Source: Blattamonas nauphoetae (lineage: Eukaryota > Preaxostyla > Oxymonadida). From it: a stretch of DNA of 64,000 nt. The notes below the pieces were generated by a model. The model made no database searches and had not been told where the DNA came from. It was given only the letters and a program-made list of their open reading frames with translations. The stretch lies in the NCBI GenBank assembly GCA_033064195.1, contig JARBJD010000081.1, positions 62,001-126,000 on the forward strand, in the 5' to 3' direction. Below, piece by piece: positions 34,901 to 45,745 of the stretch. The translations under genes were made by a program, and so were the position numbers. Position 1 is the first letter of the stretch; every line of letters begins with the position of its first letter.

Positions 34901-37276
34901 CGTCCGCTCCACAATCACTCAGAGAAGAGCTCCCCCTTAATCCAGAAGCTTGTCCAGAGTCCACCAGTCAAAAAACACTCTGGCCAATCTCCCACTCTCG
35001 CAAACAGCCGAAGCAAACAGATCCCAAAGCTTGAACTCGCTCGAGGGTTATCTTCGGATCCGATTGGTCGAAGAAAAATGAAGACTCAGCTTATGATTGA
35101 TGTGGGTTGTCAGACACCGACGGAAAGGAGGTCAAGCGATAGTGAGCCGATCCAGCCGATGTTCCTCACTCCGATTGAGCACACCCAACCCGTAAGCCCG
35201 TTCAATGTCAGTTCGTTTGGATCGATGTTGTCTCTTCAGCCGCACCTTGCACGTGCTTCCCAAAGCAGCTCGTCGATGACTCCTCCACAAACAGTCTCTG
35301 GATGCAACACGCCTTCATACTCGTTTCTTTCAGCCTCACATCCGACACCGACCTCTCCTTTCGAGCCGTTTGAGAAGAAAGAAAAGCCAATCCCAAAAAA
35401 GGAACTTTCTCCTCCGCCTCGACCAAAAGGCGCGTTCAAACGCAAAAACTTGAAATTGGATGTCACTCCAGAAATTCCGCTCACTCCATCGCGACATGAT
35501 GGGCAGGAAGACAAAGTGAAGCTGATGCGGATGGTTGATTACTTGACCCTCACGCCGACAAAGACGAAGGAGGTGATCTTCACGGAACCTGATACTGACA
35601 TCACCATGAAGCAGAGGGACGACCATCACTCGCACACACTCCACATCAAACATGACCACACCTCGCATCTGCCCATCACAAGTCAACGATATCCCACTGT
35701 CGGGCTTGCTCTGCCTCCCACGCCTCACAAAACACGGCCGACCACTCATTCTGAACCTTCAGAAACGACAAGTCAATCGTTGCCATCCATGAACATGCTG
35801 AAGCGGAGGGAGATGGAAGAAGATATGAAGAAGAACCAGATCACGCCAGAGCCATCCCCCAAAGACCCAAAAAACGACAAGATGCTTGGCTATGGTTGGG
35901 ACAAAAGTCCGGGAGAAGCCGATGACAGTGCCGATCGACTGTCGAAGAAGAAATCGCATTCAAGTGGCGAAAACGAGAGCTTCCCACAGTCTCTCCGTTC
36001 GGATGATCCATCACCTGGCTTCTCGTCAATCGGGTCTCCCACTCTGCCTTCCATCGAATCCACATCAGATCGATCCTTCTCATCGGAAGAGAAGGATGGA
36101 TCGAATGACGAACAATCTCCGAACGAAGAACAGGAAGAGAAGGATTCGCGAAGCATGGAAGATCAAATCGTGTTGATTGCATCGTCACAAAGCGAGATGC
36201 CGAATCAGGAGCAAAACTCGTCGCTTGACGAGATCCGTGGGCATGGAAATCTTCGACAGCGATCTCATTCGGCGGAAGGGAGGGGGGCCAACGAACTGGA
36301 TGAAAACCAATCGTCCAGCACGAAGGAACTCACAGGACAAGGGTCGCCAGCAGTGGTTCGACATGATTCTGACTCTTCTGTCCACCCGAAGACTGTTTCT
36401 GGAGTTCGAAGAGAAGATGAAAAGAAAAGAAAGAAGACAAAGGAGCAGAGAAAACGGAAGGAGAGACTCGAGCAAGGATCTGTTGAAAGGAGGAAGGAAG
36501 AGGAACGGAGACGAGAAGAAGAGAGAAAGAGAGAGGAAGAAAAGGCTGAGAACGAAAGAAAAGAAGAAGAGAAACGATTAGAGGATGAGAAGATTGAGAG
36601 AAGAAAGAAGAGAAACGATAAAGGCGAAGGAGAAGAAAAGGGACAAGACGTTGGAAGAGCAAAGAAACACTCGAAAAAGAGGAACAAGGATGAATCGAAA
36701 ACAGAAGAAAATGACCAACCACCAATTTTGAAGCCGAAACCTGGTATTTCCGATCTTCCTTCATCTTTCTCAGTCTTGAAGTACTTTATCCGACTGATCA
36801 TCCCCAACTCCCTCAAAGTCCCGTCGTCCCTCCGCTCTCTGATCGACAACCTCCGAAAGAATCCTCCGAAGCCAAGCGAAGAGCTGGACAACGAGGACAT
36901 TGTGAGTGTGGAGGAGGACGAGATGGGTGTGTTACTCCCAGCCGTCCTCTTTCTTAACTCGACAGGAAAGATGTGGATTGAAACCAGTCCCGATGCAAAT
37001 GGATCAAAAGGAACGAAGGTGCGTTTTTCATTCGGCTTCATTTCTTTCAGATTTGTACGGTTCGTCTGGCAGACTTTGATGGAAGCGAAGTGAGTTCAGA
37101 TGATCCCTCAATCATCCTTCTTCATTCGTCAACCTCCATTCTTCTCTCGGGGACTCAGACACCTCTTCTTTCTCTCGCTGTCTGCCGTCTTTTCTGTTCT
37201 CATTCCATCTTAGATCCAATTCTGTTCAGTGACTGCTGCTCTGTCGTTCGACGCTGACTTTTCTTCTTTCCGCTGA
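31948..37276 (+). CDS. Large calponin-homology domain protein with charged coiled coil (spliced)
   Basis: Exons 31948-31995, 32034-32148, 32254-32273 (only 20 bases), 32336-32456, 32514-37018, 37051-37179 and 37214-37276 join in phase to about 1,666 residues. The stretch from 32360 to 37018 is one long open frame; the others rest on splice sites and phase. The first about 320 residues contain two calponin-homology-like units (LTLYFDWFYALMP ... SGELLCELVGKL; and NVQIAFAGLKQRGVPVFFQP ... LLQLDVIYGEL), suggesting actin or microtubule binding. A disordered Ser/Pro/Thr-rich region of some 1,000 residues follows. Next come a highly charged Lys/Glu/Arg coiled coil near 36,410-36,700 (ERRKEEERRREEERKREEEK) and a globular C-terminus (MGVLLPAVLFLNSTGKMWI). 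If the last intron is not removed the frame stops at 37257 instead. Confidence 0.72.
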
Positions 37277-37736
37277 CACCGCTTTCTGCATTTGTGTTGG
37301 GTGTCCTTATCTGAGGAGAACCAATCGTCCTCCAAACGACGCATGGTCGGAGCTTGGAGGGAGATGGACTTGATGTTCATCAGGATTGCCAAAATATTCA
37401 CTTGTTTTTTATGAATTCTCAACCTGTTTCATTCAACAGAAACAGCGCGATGCAAACTTAACCATTTTCCATTCTACTTTGTTCTCCACTTCTCATGTTG
37501 TTGATTCAACACTGTCACTCAAGTTGACTCGGTTTTTCTGTCAGAGACGATCACATTGCATGTTAGAGGATGATCATATGACATCATTTTGTGAATGAAG
37601 AGTTACTCAATAATCTTCCAAAGGGAAGCGCACCTGACTTGCGGAATCCCTGGACAGAGGCTCTGCGTCCGGACAGGAACCTCACAAAAGATGACTCAAT
37701 GAGCTTAGAGAAGAAGACAAATAAAGAATATATGCT
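37277..37736. other. Convergent intergenic region
   Basis: Two genes end toward each other here. A frame near 37,591-37,809 on the plus strand has coding-like codons (NEELLNNLPKGSAPDLRNPW) but no ATG start and runs into the opposite gene, so it was not called. No RNA gene or repeat was seen. Confidence 0.4.
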
Positions 37737-40321
37737 TCACAACGACGCAATCTCTTTCACTACGATTTCCTCCCATGTCTTCAACTTTGCTCCGAGAGCG
37801 ACTTTCTGAACAGGAGCAAGTTTGGTCAGGACTTGGCCGTATTTGATCTGTGTGGGCTCACTGACCTGGATGGGTTCCTCTTGGCTTGTTTCAATCCCCA
37901 TCAAGACCATCCTTTCTCGGATGGAGAACAGTTGCTGTTCGAGCACGGGGAGATATGCCTCCTGTTTGAGAAGGCCTGTCGAAACCAGACACTGCAGGTA
38001 CAACATGCGGGTCTGAGCAGAGTCGCGACGGAGGTAGAATTGAGCGAGAAATGGAACAACAGTTGGTCGATCTGCGTTTTCCTGTTCGGGATTTCTGTGT
38101 TTTTTGAGCGAGTCGAACATTTCTGGTCGAGAGAGATGTTGTTTATGTGGTTTTCCCTTCTTCACGTTTGATTTTGTCCGTTTCATGACCTGATTGAGCC
38201 ACATCGAGACTGAATGGAACTCGTAGGAGAGAACATCGAAGGACTCCACGTCGATGATGGGACAGACCAGGTTGAACCTGAGAATAGCTGCAAGTTGGTT
38301 GAGAAGATACTGATGGGTGGGGAGAGGGAGATTGGCTGCGATGGAGAGTGTTGGTTGTGTTTTGGTTGGCTTTGGGAGAGGCGTCAAGAAGAGTGCTGGG
38401 TCGAGAGGTTGTATGGATGGAGAGGGTGTGTGTGGAGGAGGTATAGGTGCTCCCTGATTATGTGATGGGGTTGGAAGTGGTTGAGAATGAGGCTGATCGA
38501 AAACAGTTTGTGGTTGATCGTTGTCAGCAGGATCATCCTTCAGCATCGTTTCCAGTTCAAGCTTGGCGAGATCATCTTCATTGGTTGGGTTTGTGGGAGG
38601 GGGTTGGTTTGTGTCTCCTTCAATTCCAAGCATTCCGTTGAGTTCTTCTTGGGCTGCATCGTCGTCGGTTCTTGTCGACGATGGAAACACCGAAGATGGT
38701 TGGAACTCCTTTTCTTCATCGTCCAATTCTGTTGTCCCTTTCCCCATATTTCCCGTTTCTGTAGCGATGATGTTCTGGATCTGCTCCTCTTCCTTTGTTG
38801 GATTTGTCTCTTTGTCATTCTCTTCGTCTGCATCGTCGTTGTGAAGGACGGCCTCGATGATGCTGTTGATGTTGTTCGGTCTGAGGTTTTCCAGTGTCTT
38901 GTCGAGCTCATCCTGAATCAAACTGATGATGACAAACAAACACGATCAAAGACTTCAAAGTGGGCATACTTTTGCTCAGAAAAGGAGAGAGGGTCCGTTG
39001 GAATTGTGGAGGGTGGGTTGTGTTGTGTTTGATTTGTTGGCTCGTTGGATGGTGTGAGCGGAGATTGAGTAAAGAATTGTTGAATAGTCATCTTCTTCTC
39101 GCCATCTGTTTGAGGAGTCTGAGTTGAACGCGGGATCGGGGTAATTTGAGGTTTCTGTGTTGGTTTCTTTCTTGAATCGTGAAATCTCTGGAGATTTCTT
39201 CTGGTTTCTTCGTCCTTTTTCTGTTTTCTAAGGTTTTGATCTCTTTTCCGAATCCGAAGCTGCTCCTGCAGTTCAGCAATTCTGGCCATGCGCTCTTGCT
39301 CGTCTTGGATGATCTGGTTTTCGTCATTTTCACAGATTATCTCTTCCATTATCTGTTTCACATTTTGAAGATCTGATTCAAACCCCCGAGCCCGACAGAA
39401 GTCATCAACACTCAAAAACTTCCATTCTTCTGGTTTCATTTGTTGAACTTTGGACGGATTGTTGCTCAGATGGACCAGTCGTTGTGCCTCTTCGATAAGG
39501 GCGGCACAAAACTGACTCTTCCCCTGTCCTTTTGCCTTAATCATCTCAACAACATCTAAGAATGAATCTGCTAGCGATTTAATTTGGTCTGATGTTGGAA
39601 CCAGAGACTTATTCATTTGTTGATCAGTTGTTACAAAGAGGGTCGAATGTGGCAAAGATTGCTGCGTTCCCATCAAATAAGAAAGTTGTTCAGATAAAGA
39701 TCTGTGTTGTGATCGTTGCAAAATCGGGTCAAGTGTTGGATACTCGGGAATAAGAGAGGATGAAGAAATGTTTTGTTGGACCCCTGGGAGTGTCGATGGA
39801 TAAGCAGGAAAGAGAGATGTCTGTAGTGATTTTGGGGTGTTATACGCTGATAAAGATGGAATTTGCGTATACTGTCGTTGGTATGTTCCAGTAGTCTGTG
39901 GGGCCGTCTGTGGCTGTGTGACGAATGATTGCTGCTTAACTAAAAGGTTATTATGCGATTCTTTAAGATCGATGAGATAATCACTTGCATTGAGACCCTT
40001 TTCGGCTTGTAAGAGGAGTGCCTTCTTCTGGAAGATTGGCTTGGCTGAATGGAAACATGAGATACTGTAGAATGATGAAAGCAAACCTTTCACAATCTCC
40101 TGATATACTCCTTCAACACGATTAGAGGGAACATCATATTTTGTTTGTAGATCTTTTCGGAGGTTGTACCTGGGAGGAGTGGACAGATAGACTTCCATCA
40201 TCAGGTCCGGTTGGGAGAAGAGTTTGTCAAGAACAGTATATGATTTGACAGACAGGCCAAAAATGGTGAGATTTATACCAAAATCTGGCCATTTTGTTCT
40301 GTAAGTCGTTTTAGATGACAT
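37737..40321 (-). CDS. Hypothetical Gln/Pro-rich coiled-coil protein, 831 residues (spliced)
   Basis: Exons 40321-40087, 40044-38970 and 38922-37737 join in phase over introns of 42 and 47 bases. The N-terminal about 110 residues look folded (WPDFGINLTIFGLSVKSYTV; RKDLQTKYDVPSNRVEGVYQ). A Gln/Ser/Thr-rich linker follows. The middle has a charged coiled coil near residues 350-420 (ARIAELQEQLRIRKRDQN), and an acidic Pro-rich stretch comes next. A folded C-terminal domain ends the protein (HQYLLNQLAAILRFNLVCPI; ARTRMLYLQCLVSTGLL-like helices). No family is recognised. An alternative upstream ATG at 40342 adds seven residues. It is the last host gene of the dense island before the decayed region. 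Confidence 0.65.
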
Positions 40322-40423
40322 CAAAACCAAAGCAAAAAACATGAAGGGTCAGAGTTCAGAAAACAATCTCGTCGAACTCGAATATGGACGGATCTCATAA
40401 CATTTAAATAAATCAAATTAGTG

Positions 40424-40490
40424 CAGTGACATATACATGGGTGACTCAGAGAAAAGGCGTGTCAGTAGTCAGTCACTTTTTTGACCTTTC
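40424..40490 (+). repeat. Short repeat, left member of an inverted pair flanking the ABCC pseudogene
   Basis: This segment contains GTGACATATACATGGGTGAC. Its reverse complement recurs with about 17 of 20 matches near 45,726-45,745, and both copies lie beside an AGTGACTG-type block. The two copies are in opposite orientation, about 5.3 kb apart, and enclose the ABCC pseudogene and the mariner. They may be ends of a larger element or two copies of one small repeat family. Confidence 0.4.
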
Positions 40491-40562
40491 ACTTTGGGTC
40501 AGATCAACTTCCGCATCTCCACTACAGCACAATCAATCAACAGTTGGCAATATTATTGTTTA

Positions 40563-43500
40563 TTATCTCAGTTTAACCTTCATGTCGTCGTTTTTCTGTG
40601 AATGGAGATCTCGATAAGACTGTATGGTGAAGTGACCAAAATCCGCGACGAGTCCATGATCGTGTTCAGATGATGAGCAATCACAATCACTGTCTTGTCT
40701 CCAAACTTCTCCCGAATCGTCCGCTGAATCTTCGCGTCTGTCTCCACATCCACATTCGCTGTCGCTTCGTCCATCACAACCACTCGGCAGTTGCTCAGAA
40801 TCGCTCGCCCAAAGCACAACTGTTGTCGCAGATCAAGCGGAAGACCTGCCACAATCTCCCATATCACAATCATCTCCGACACTTCCCAAATCCTATCGTC
40901 CGATGCTCGGCTCTTCGTTCGGGTCCGCATCAACTGTGAATCCTGTCTTCATGTCAATCATCTTCGGCGCCAGCTTCGGGTCCAGCTCAACAAGTCGGAT
41001 CACCTGCACACCCAGATTGGAAAGCGTGATGCGCAACATGATCGCAACGGACAGCTTGGACACGTCCATGAAGAACCATCCAATGATCATCATCCCGCAG
41101 TTCAGCAGAGACGAGATCACAGACGCATTCAACGACGCCCACTTCTGGCCCTCCCGGAACAGCATGAACGGCACTGACATGTTGTTCACCTCAAAGATCT
41201 TCTCCTTCCATTCCTCTTCCCGTCCATAGCTTCGGATCGTCGTCAGACCTGCTCCCGAAATCGTCTCCGAAAAGTGCGACAGAACAAGAGAACGAGCAAT
41301 CGACTCGATTCGTTGGAAGTTCCGAGACACACGTGAGTACAGGATCGGCAGGATCACGTACAGCACAATCACTGGAATCCCCATGAACAGGAACCAAGGC
41401 GTGTCCACCCCGACAATCACAACCTGCCCAATCAGTCCCACCCACATAGAAATCACTGACAGGAACCGCGAGAACAGGAACTGGTCCACTTGTGGGATGT
41501 CTCCCGTGAACATGTTCAGAATGCGGCCCATCGGCGTCGTGTCGAAGAACGACGACAGGCAGCTCATCAAGTGGTCCATCACTTCCTGCTGTCATCACAG
41601 AACGAAGCATCAGCTTAACCAGAAGGCCCAGCGCCAGAAATCCATCCACACCAATCTTCCACCAAAAGCCCATCCCTCCCATCGCCGTCGGGTTGCTGAT
41701 ATTGCCCAACCAGCACGTGGACACGAGGCTGACAGCTTCGGCGGCCACATCATTAAGCAAGAATAGGATCACGACGCCAAGTGGTATGAGAATGCGATGA
41801 TCCTTGACAAACGACATGAACATGATCCCGCCTGTCTCCAGTTCGTCTTCTGTGATGATCTGCTTCGCGTTATCATCGTCTGTCTTCTCCTCTTCTTTGA
41901 CTTCGACCTGCTTCTGTTTCTATTTCGCGTCTTTCTTGTCGGATTTGAAGATTAACTCGTCAAAGTTCACTCCTTGCTCGCTTATCTCAGTGCATGTTCA
42001 CAGTGATGTGATTCTTCCGTTCTCCAACACAATCACTTCGTCTGCCCTGTTGAGGAACTGCAGCTAGTTGGTCATCAGAATGACAGTCTCACCCTTCAGC
42101 ACCCCGCAGATGCACTCGTCCATCATGAAACGCCCGATATGCGCCTCGATGGCGGAGAGGGGGTCGTCGAGGATGATGATGTCCTTGTCCGAGTACACCG
42201 CACGAGTAAGCTGGATTCTTGCCTTCTGTCCTCCACTCATGTTCACCCCCTTCCCTCCAATCGCTGTCAAATCGCCGGTTGCGAAGATGTTGAAATCTGG
42301 CTCCAGTGGACACACACGAACCGTCTAATTGTGTTTATCTTCACCATAATCCGCGTTTAAAGTGATATCCCCTCGAATGGTGTTGTTGGTGGTCCGTCAG
42401 CGTTTGTTGTACCGCTGAAGGCGGTTGGAGTGCGGGATGGAGTTTTGGACTCAACACCGGTCTCGTCAGGGTTGACATATGGCTGGAAGATTTTCTGCAC
42501 TTCGTTCGATTGTGGTTAAAATTTTGGTGTTGTGTCGTTGTGTGCTTCTCCTCTAAATTGCGATTGCATTCGGTGGCACTGGAAATCTTGTTTCAGCTGT
42601 TTTCATAACTTCCTCCATTTCTGGAAGAGAGAGAAACTGTGAGAGACGAGTTGGGTTGATCCAAATCATCAATAGGGCCTCCAAGAACATCGGAAGATTT
42701 GTGGTCGGCATCGTCGTCATCATCATCAAATAGCCCATGTTGTGCATCTCAACTGTCGCAAAATTGAGTGGATCGTCGCCATATACGGCACAATGCACAG
42801 AAAATGATGCTTAATGGATCAAACTCCCTTAGATGGTGACTCCATTGCGCCCTTCCAAATTAGTCCCAATCTGTTCATTCAAAATGTGTTAACGTAACTG
42901 TTCTGAACGAATGAACCAATGAAATACATGTCAATTGGTTCACAAACTGCAGATGCTCAATAGAGAGAGACCTGGAAACCATGATCCAAGAGAATAACAC
43001 AGACATTCCTATGAAGAGTGGGGAGAACGTATTGCAGATTAATTTCACATATTTCGATCCAGAGAGTTCTGCAATGTATCGTTGCACCGACTATTTCTTC
43101 TGTGATTACTACTGACTTGTGCGTTGTGAAAGTTGGGAAGATAAACTGAAAAAACAGCATTAAAGATGACAAAACAAAAGAATGAACACACTGAGATAAA
43201 GAAAAAGGACTTTTTGTTCAGAATCAAGATTAGAGGCATGTCAGAAAGGCGATTGAATGTCAAAGCAAAACGGTGAGCAGATACGGCGACATCAGTGAAT
43301 TGAGCGAATGTTTTATCCGATACAAGAGTGTTTAGCATTGTAAAAGTGATCTGTCCACTTTTAGAATCCAGCAGTTAGAAACGCAATACTCTCAAAAATA
43401 GTATTTGACAGAAGGAATCGGACGACAGTGGATGGAACGGGGAGGGAGAACGAGATGTTGGTCGAGGAAGGCAGGCTGTGAGAGAGATGAAAGATTGAGA

Positions 43501-43620
43501 TGGGATGAAACAATTGGTAAAGAAAATGGTGAATGAAAAGACAGAATAAAAGATGATTTACCATCTGCGTTCGGCATACCATCAATCGAGGAGCACCATC
43601 TTGACAAGGGAGCAAGATTC
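40563..43620 (-). pseudogene. ABCC-type (MRP-like) ABC transporter pseudogene
   Basis: Pieces of one ABC exporter lie in the right order on the minus strand. They are: an N-terminal part (SRWCSSID-like) near 43,600; first membrane domain fragments at 42,550-43,340; nucleotide-binding domain 1 at 42,064-42,315 (VNMSGGQKARIQLTRAV, IIILDDPLSAIEAH); second membrane domain at 40,893-41,823 (TPMGRILNMFTGDI, GLTTIRSYGREEEWKEKI); and nucleotide-binding domain 2 at 40,580-40,850 ([24 protein letters not shown]). The signature, Walker B, D-loop and H-loop survive, but both Walker A regions are missing. There are several in-frame stops (for instance just after the H-loop region of domain 1 at 42,064-42,066 and again near 41,920-41,990) and a frame change near 41,580. 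It is a dead host gene, or copy, of a drug or conjugate exporter. Confidence 0.85.
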
Positions 43621-43905
43621 TACCACTTCCAGATCTTCAACAGGTAGGGAGTGAAATGAACATGAAACTCCCTTTCTTAAGACTGTATGTTCAAACAGAC
43701 AGGAATGAGAAGCCGAAGGAGAAGGAAGAGAAGGAAAGGAGCCGTCCATCGAACCGAGGATCCATAAAAAAAGTTGGAGAGGTAAAACAGCGATTTCTCA
43801 TGATTGAGTGCTTTTTGTGAAAGGATAGACAAAATTCAGGTCAAATGAGTGTGGATGAAGTGAATGAAGGAATAATGTGAGAATAAAAAGCGATCAAAAA
43901 AGCTA
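43621..43905. other. Spacer between ABCC remains and mariner
   Basis: Possibly upstream remains of the ABCC gene. No frame, repeat or RNA gene can be supported here. Confidence 0.3.
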
Positions 43906-44072
43906 CAGGTATGGGAATTGGTCCTTGCCGATAAATTTTTGGGCGATCGACGGTCATTTCACAACTTTAGTTTTCGCCACCACGGTTTTTATCAAAAAAC
44001 GCATCAGAAAAACGATAATTGTGAAATGGAGTTTCCCGTCGGTGGGGCGGCTCGATCGTCCCATTGAATGAC
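43906..44072 (+). repeat. Left terminal inverted repeat of the mariner
   Basis: It pairs with 45105-45271. The outer 52 bases are nearly perfect; the inner part shares blocks such as ACGATAATTGTGAAATG and GTCGGCTCGATC-like sequence. Its inner edge stops six bases from the transposase stop codon. Confidence 0.85.
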
Positions 44073-44077
44073 AAAGC

Positions 44078-45109
44078 TCAGTACCGTCCCTCGTTCCTTA
44101 TTACGTCTTCACACTGTGCCATCATTTTTCGGAACACCTTTCTCCTCATTTCAGCTTTCTGTGCTCTCATGAATGTGTACACAGCCTCAAGAATACCTTC
44201 ATCAGAATCCACGATCAAACCCCTTAATTCAGTTTTCATATGGCCGAAGAGCCAAAAGTCGCATGGAGCCAAGTCGGGGCTCCATGCTGGGTGGGGTAAT
44301 TTTGTGAAGATGGTTGTTGGCAGAAACTCCCGAACGGCGCGTGCAGAATGCGCTGGAGCGTTATCGAAGTGGATAGCGTATTTTTGACCAGGTGGAGGAT
44401 TGGATCGGGCTTGTATGGTCTCCGAAAGGAGACCAAGCACGTCCTCGACGAATGTAGTTGCATTGATCGCTTCGCCTCTCGGCGAAACGCTGACGAAAGT
44501 TGTATTTACCCCAAAAAAGACAGTAATCATAGATTTTTTTGATCCGATGTTTGATCTTTCGATCTCAGGTGGAGGATCATGTCGATCCTGCCACCTAAAT
44601 CGACTTGGACTCTGCCATGAAATCCAAGTTTCATCACCCGTGATAATAAAATCGAAATTGGTGAGAGAATGGACTCGGAGTTTTGCTAACAGATCGCGAG
44701 CTCCTTCGACTCGGTTTGCCATGTTAACAGGTGTCAATGTATGTGGAACCCATTTTGCGTGCCGTTTGATGAAATGAAAATACTTCAACAGGTATCTTTT
44801 GATGGTTTTCGACGAAATTCCTGTCAAAATCTCCATTTTTCGCAGTGAAAGGGTCGCATCTTCGGCAATAAGTGGTCTAATCGCATCAATAATATGGTCT
44901 TGGAATTGTGGTCTGAATGGTAGACCTGGTTCATAATTGAAAGTCCCCTCTTCGAGTTTGTTGAACATGTTGCGGATCGTCCGTTCACAAGGTCTTTGAT
45001 CGCCGTACAGTCTGTCCAATGTTTCTTTACATTCTTGAATTGTCATTTCGGATAGGTAACAGAACTCTATCAGAGTTCTGTCACGGATGATGAGAGTGCG
45101 ATTCGTCAT
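44078..45109 (-). CDS. mariner transposase
   Basis: 343 uninterrupted residues, typical of mariner transposases. The N-terminal half holds the two helix-turn-helix units that bind the inverted repeats (ERTIRNMFNKLEEG; LSLRKMEILTGISSKTIKRY). The catalytic triad is visible: ITGDETWISW gives the first Asp, IHFDNAPAHSA the second and LAPCDFWLFGHMK the third. There are 34 residues between the second and third Asp, so this is a DD34D enzyme. The WSPDLAPCD block corresponds to the mariner YSPDLAPSD motif. The enzyme cuts and pastes the element at TA sites. The start codon falls inside the inner edge of the right inverted repeat. All catalytic residues are present, so it may be active. Confidence 0.96.
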   Translation of the reverse strand: MTNRTLIIRDRTLIEFCYLSEMTIQECKETLDRLYGDQRPCERTIRNMFNKLEEGTFNYEPGLPFRPQFQDHIIDAIRPLIAEDATLSLRKMEILTGISSKTIKRYLLKYFHFIKRHAKWVPHTLTPVNMANRVEGARDLLAKLRVHSLTNFDFIITGDETWISWQSPSRFRWQDRHDPPPEIERSNIGSKKSMITVFFGVNTTFVSVSPRGEAINATTFVEDVLGLLSETIQARSNPPPGQKYAIHFDNAPAHSARAVREFLPTTIFTKLPHPAWSPDLAPCDFWLFGHMKTELRGLIVDSDEGILEAVYTFMRAQKAEMRRKVFRKMMAQCEDVIRNEGRY

Positions 45110-45271
45110 TCAAAGGGTTGATCGAGCCGACCCACCGAGCTCAATCATCATTTCACAATTATCGTTTTTTCGATGCGTCTTTTGTGGAAAATGGTAATGA
45201 TGAAACTCAAATTTGTGATATGACCGTCGATCGCCCAAAAATTTATCGGCAAGGACAAATTCCCATACCTG
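45105..45271 (-). repeat. Right terminal inverted repeat of the mariner
   Basis: Reverse-complement partner of 43906-44072. It contains the transposase start codon at its inner edge, so the promoter must lie within the repeat. Confidence 0.85.
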
Positions 45272-45316
45272 TACACATAACTGACAAGTTCAAGTCACTG
45301 ACAGTCCCCAAAAAAC

Positions 45317-45462
45317 ACTGACATGAGCCTTTTTCTCGACAACTATAGTGAATTTTGACTGGCTTGTTGTGACCACACATTCTTCTCACTTCCCTCTATG
45401 ATATTTTTCAACTTTTAGTTTCCAAAACGTCCTATATATTGAGAAAAACGCTCATGTCAGTG
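45317..45462. repeat. Inverted repeat with 22-base arms
   Basis: Arms at 45317-45338 (CACTGACATGAGCC followed by TTTTTCTC) and 45441-45462 pair at 21 of 22 positions around a spacer of about 100 bases. It resembles a small foldback or MITE-like unit. Confidence 0.6.
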
Positions 45463-45466
45463 AAAA

Positions 45467-45697
45467 ACCGACTGACAGTCACTGACTGGACCTTGATCTC
45501 CCCTTAGAATTTCTACCAATCTTCAAAAACACGAATTTTCAATAATTGTGTCTTAAAACAGTTGTTATTATTGTTTTGACCAACAATAGATCACATTTTC
45601 ATTCATAGATGGAATATCCAGATCATCGGAAAAACTTCAATTTCTCCGAGATCCGACCCATAATTTTTTTTCTCAAGTCAGTGACTGTCAGTCGGAT
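45467..45697. repeat. Inverted repeat with about 20-base arms
   Basis: CCGACTGACAGTCACTGAC at 45467-45486 is matched by its reverse complement at 45677-45697. The arm is itself partly self-complementary, and it abuts the previous inverted repeat, giving a nested structure. Confidence 0.6.
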
Positions 45698-45745
45698 TTC
45701 TCGATTTTCGTGAATTCCGGTCAGGTCACCCATGTATAAGTGACA
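45675..45745 (-). repeat. Short repeat, right member of an inverted pair flanking the ABCC pseudogene
   Basis: It carries GTCACCCATGTATAAGTGAC next to an AGTGACTG block, mirroring 40,424-40,490 in opposite orientation. Confidence 0.4.

Larger units (their letters stand above)
43906..45271 (-). mobile_element. mariner (Tc1/mariner superfamily) DNA transposon, apparently complete
   Basis: A 1,366-base element flanked by TA at 43904-43905 and 45272-45273, the normal mariner target duplication. It begins CAGGTATGGGAATT and ends with the inverted counterpart. The outer 52 bases of the two ends differ at only about one position, and weaker similarity extends the inverted repeats to 167 bases. One transposase gene fills the space between them. 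Long inverted repeats are unusual, since mariners generally have about 28-30 bases. Intact ends and an open frame suggest recent activity. Confidence 0.95.

Noticed and set aside
36265-37041. Ser-rich minus-strand frame opposite the calponin-homology gene
   Set aside because: The Ser and Phe runs are the reverse of Glu/Lys codons of the real coiled coil.
37591-37809. Plus-strand frame with coding-like composition
   Set aside because: No ATG start and no exon that joins in phase; it overlaps the 3' end of the opposite gene.
45118-45321. Plus-strand frame at the mariner right end
   Set aside because: It lies mostly in the terminal inverted repeat.
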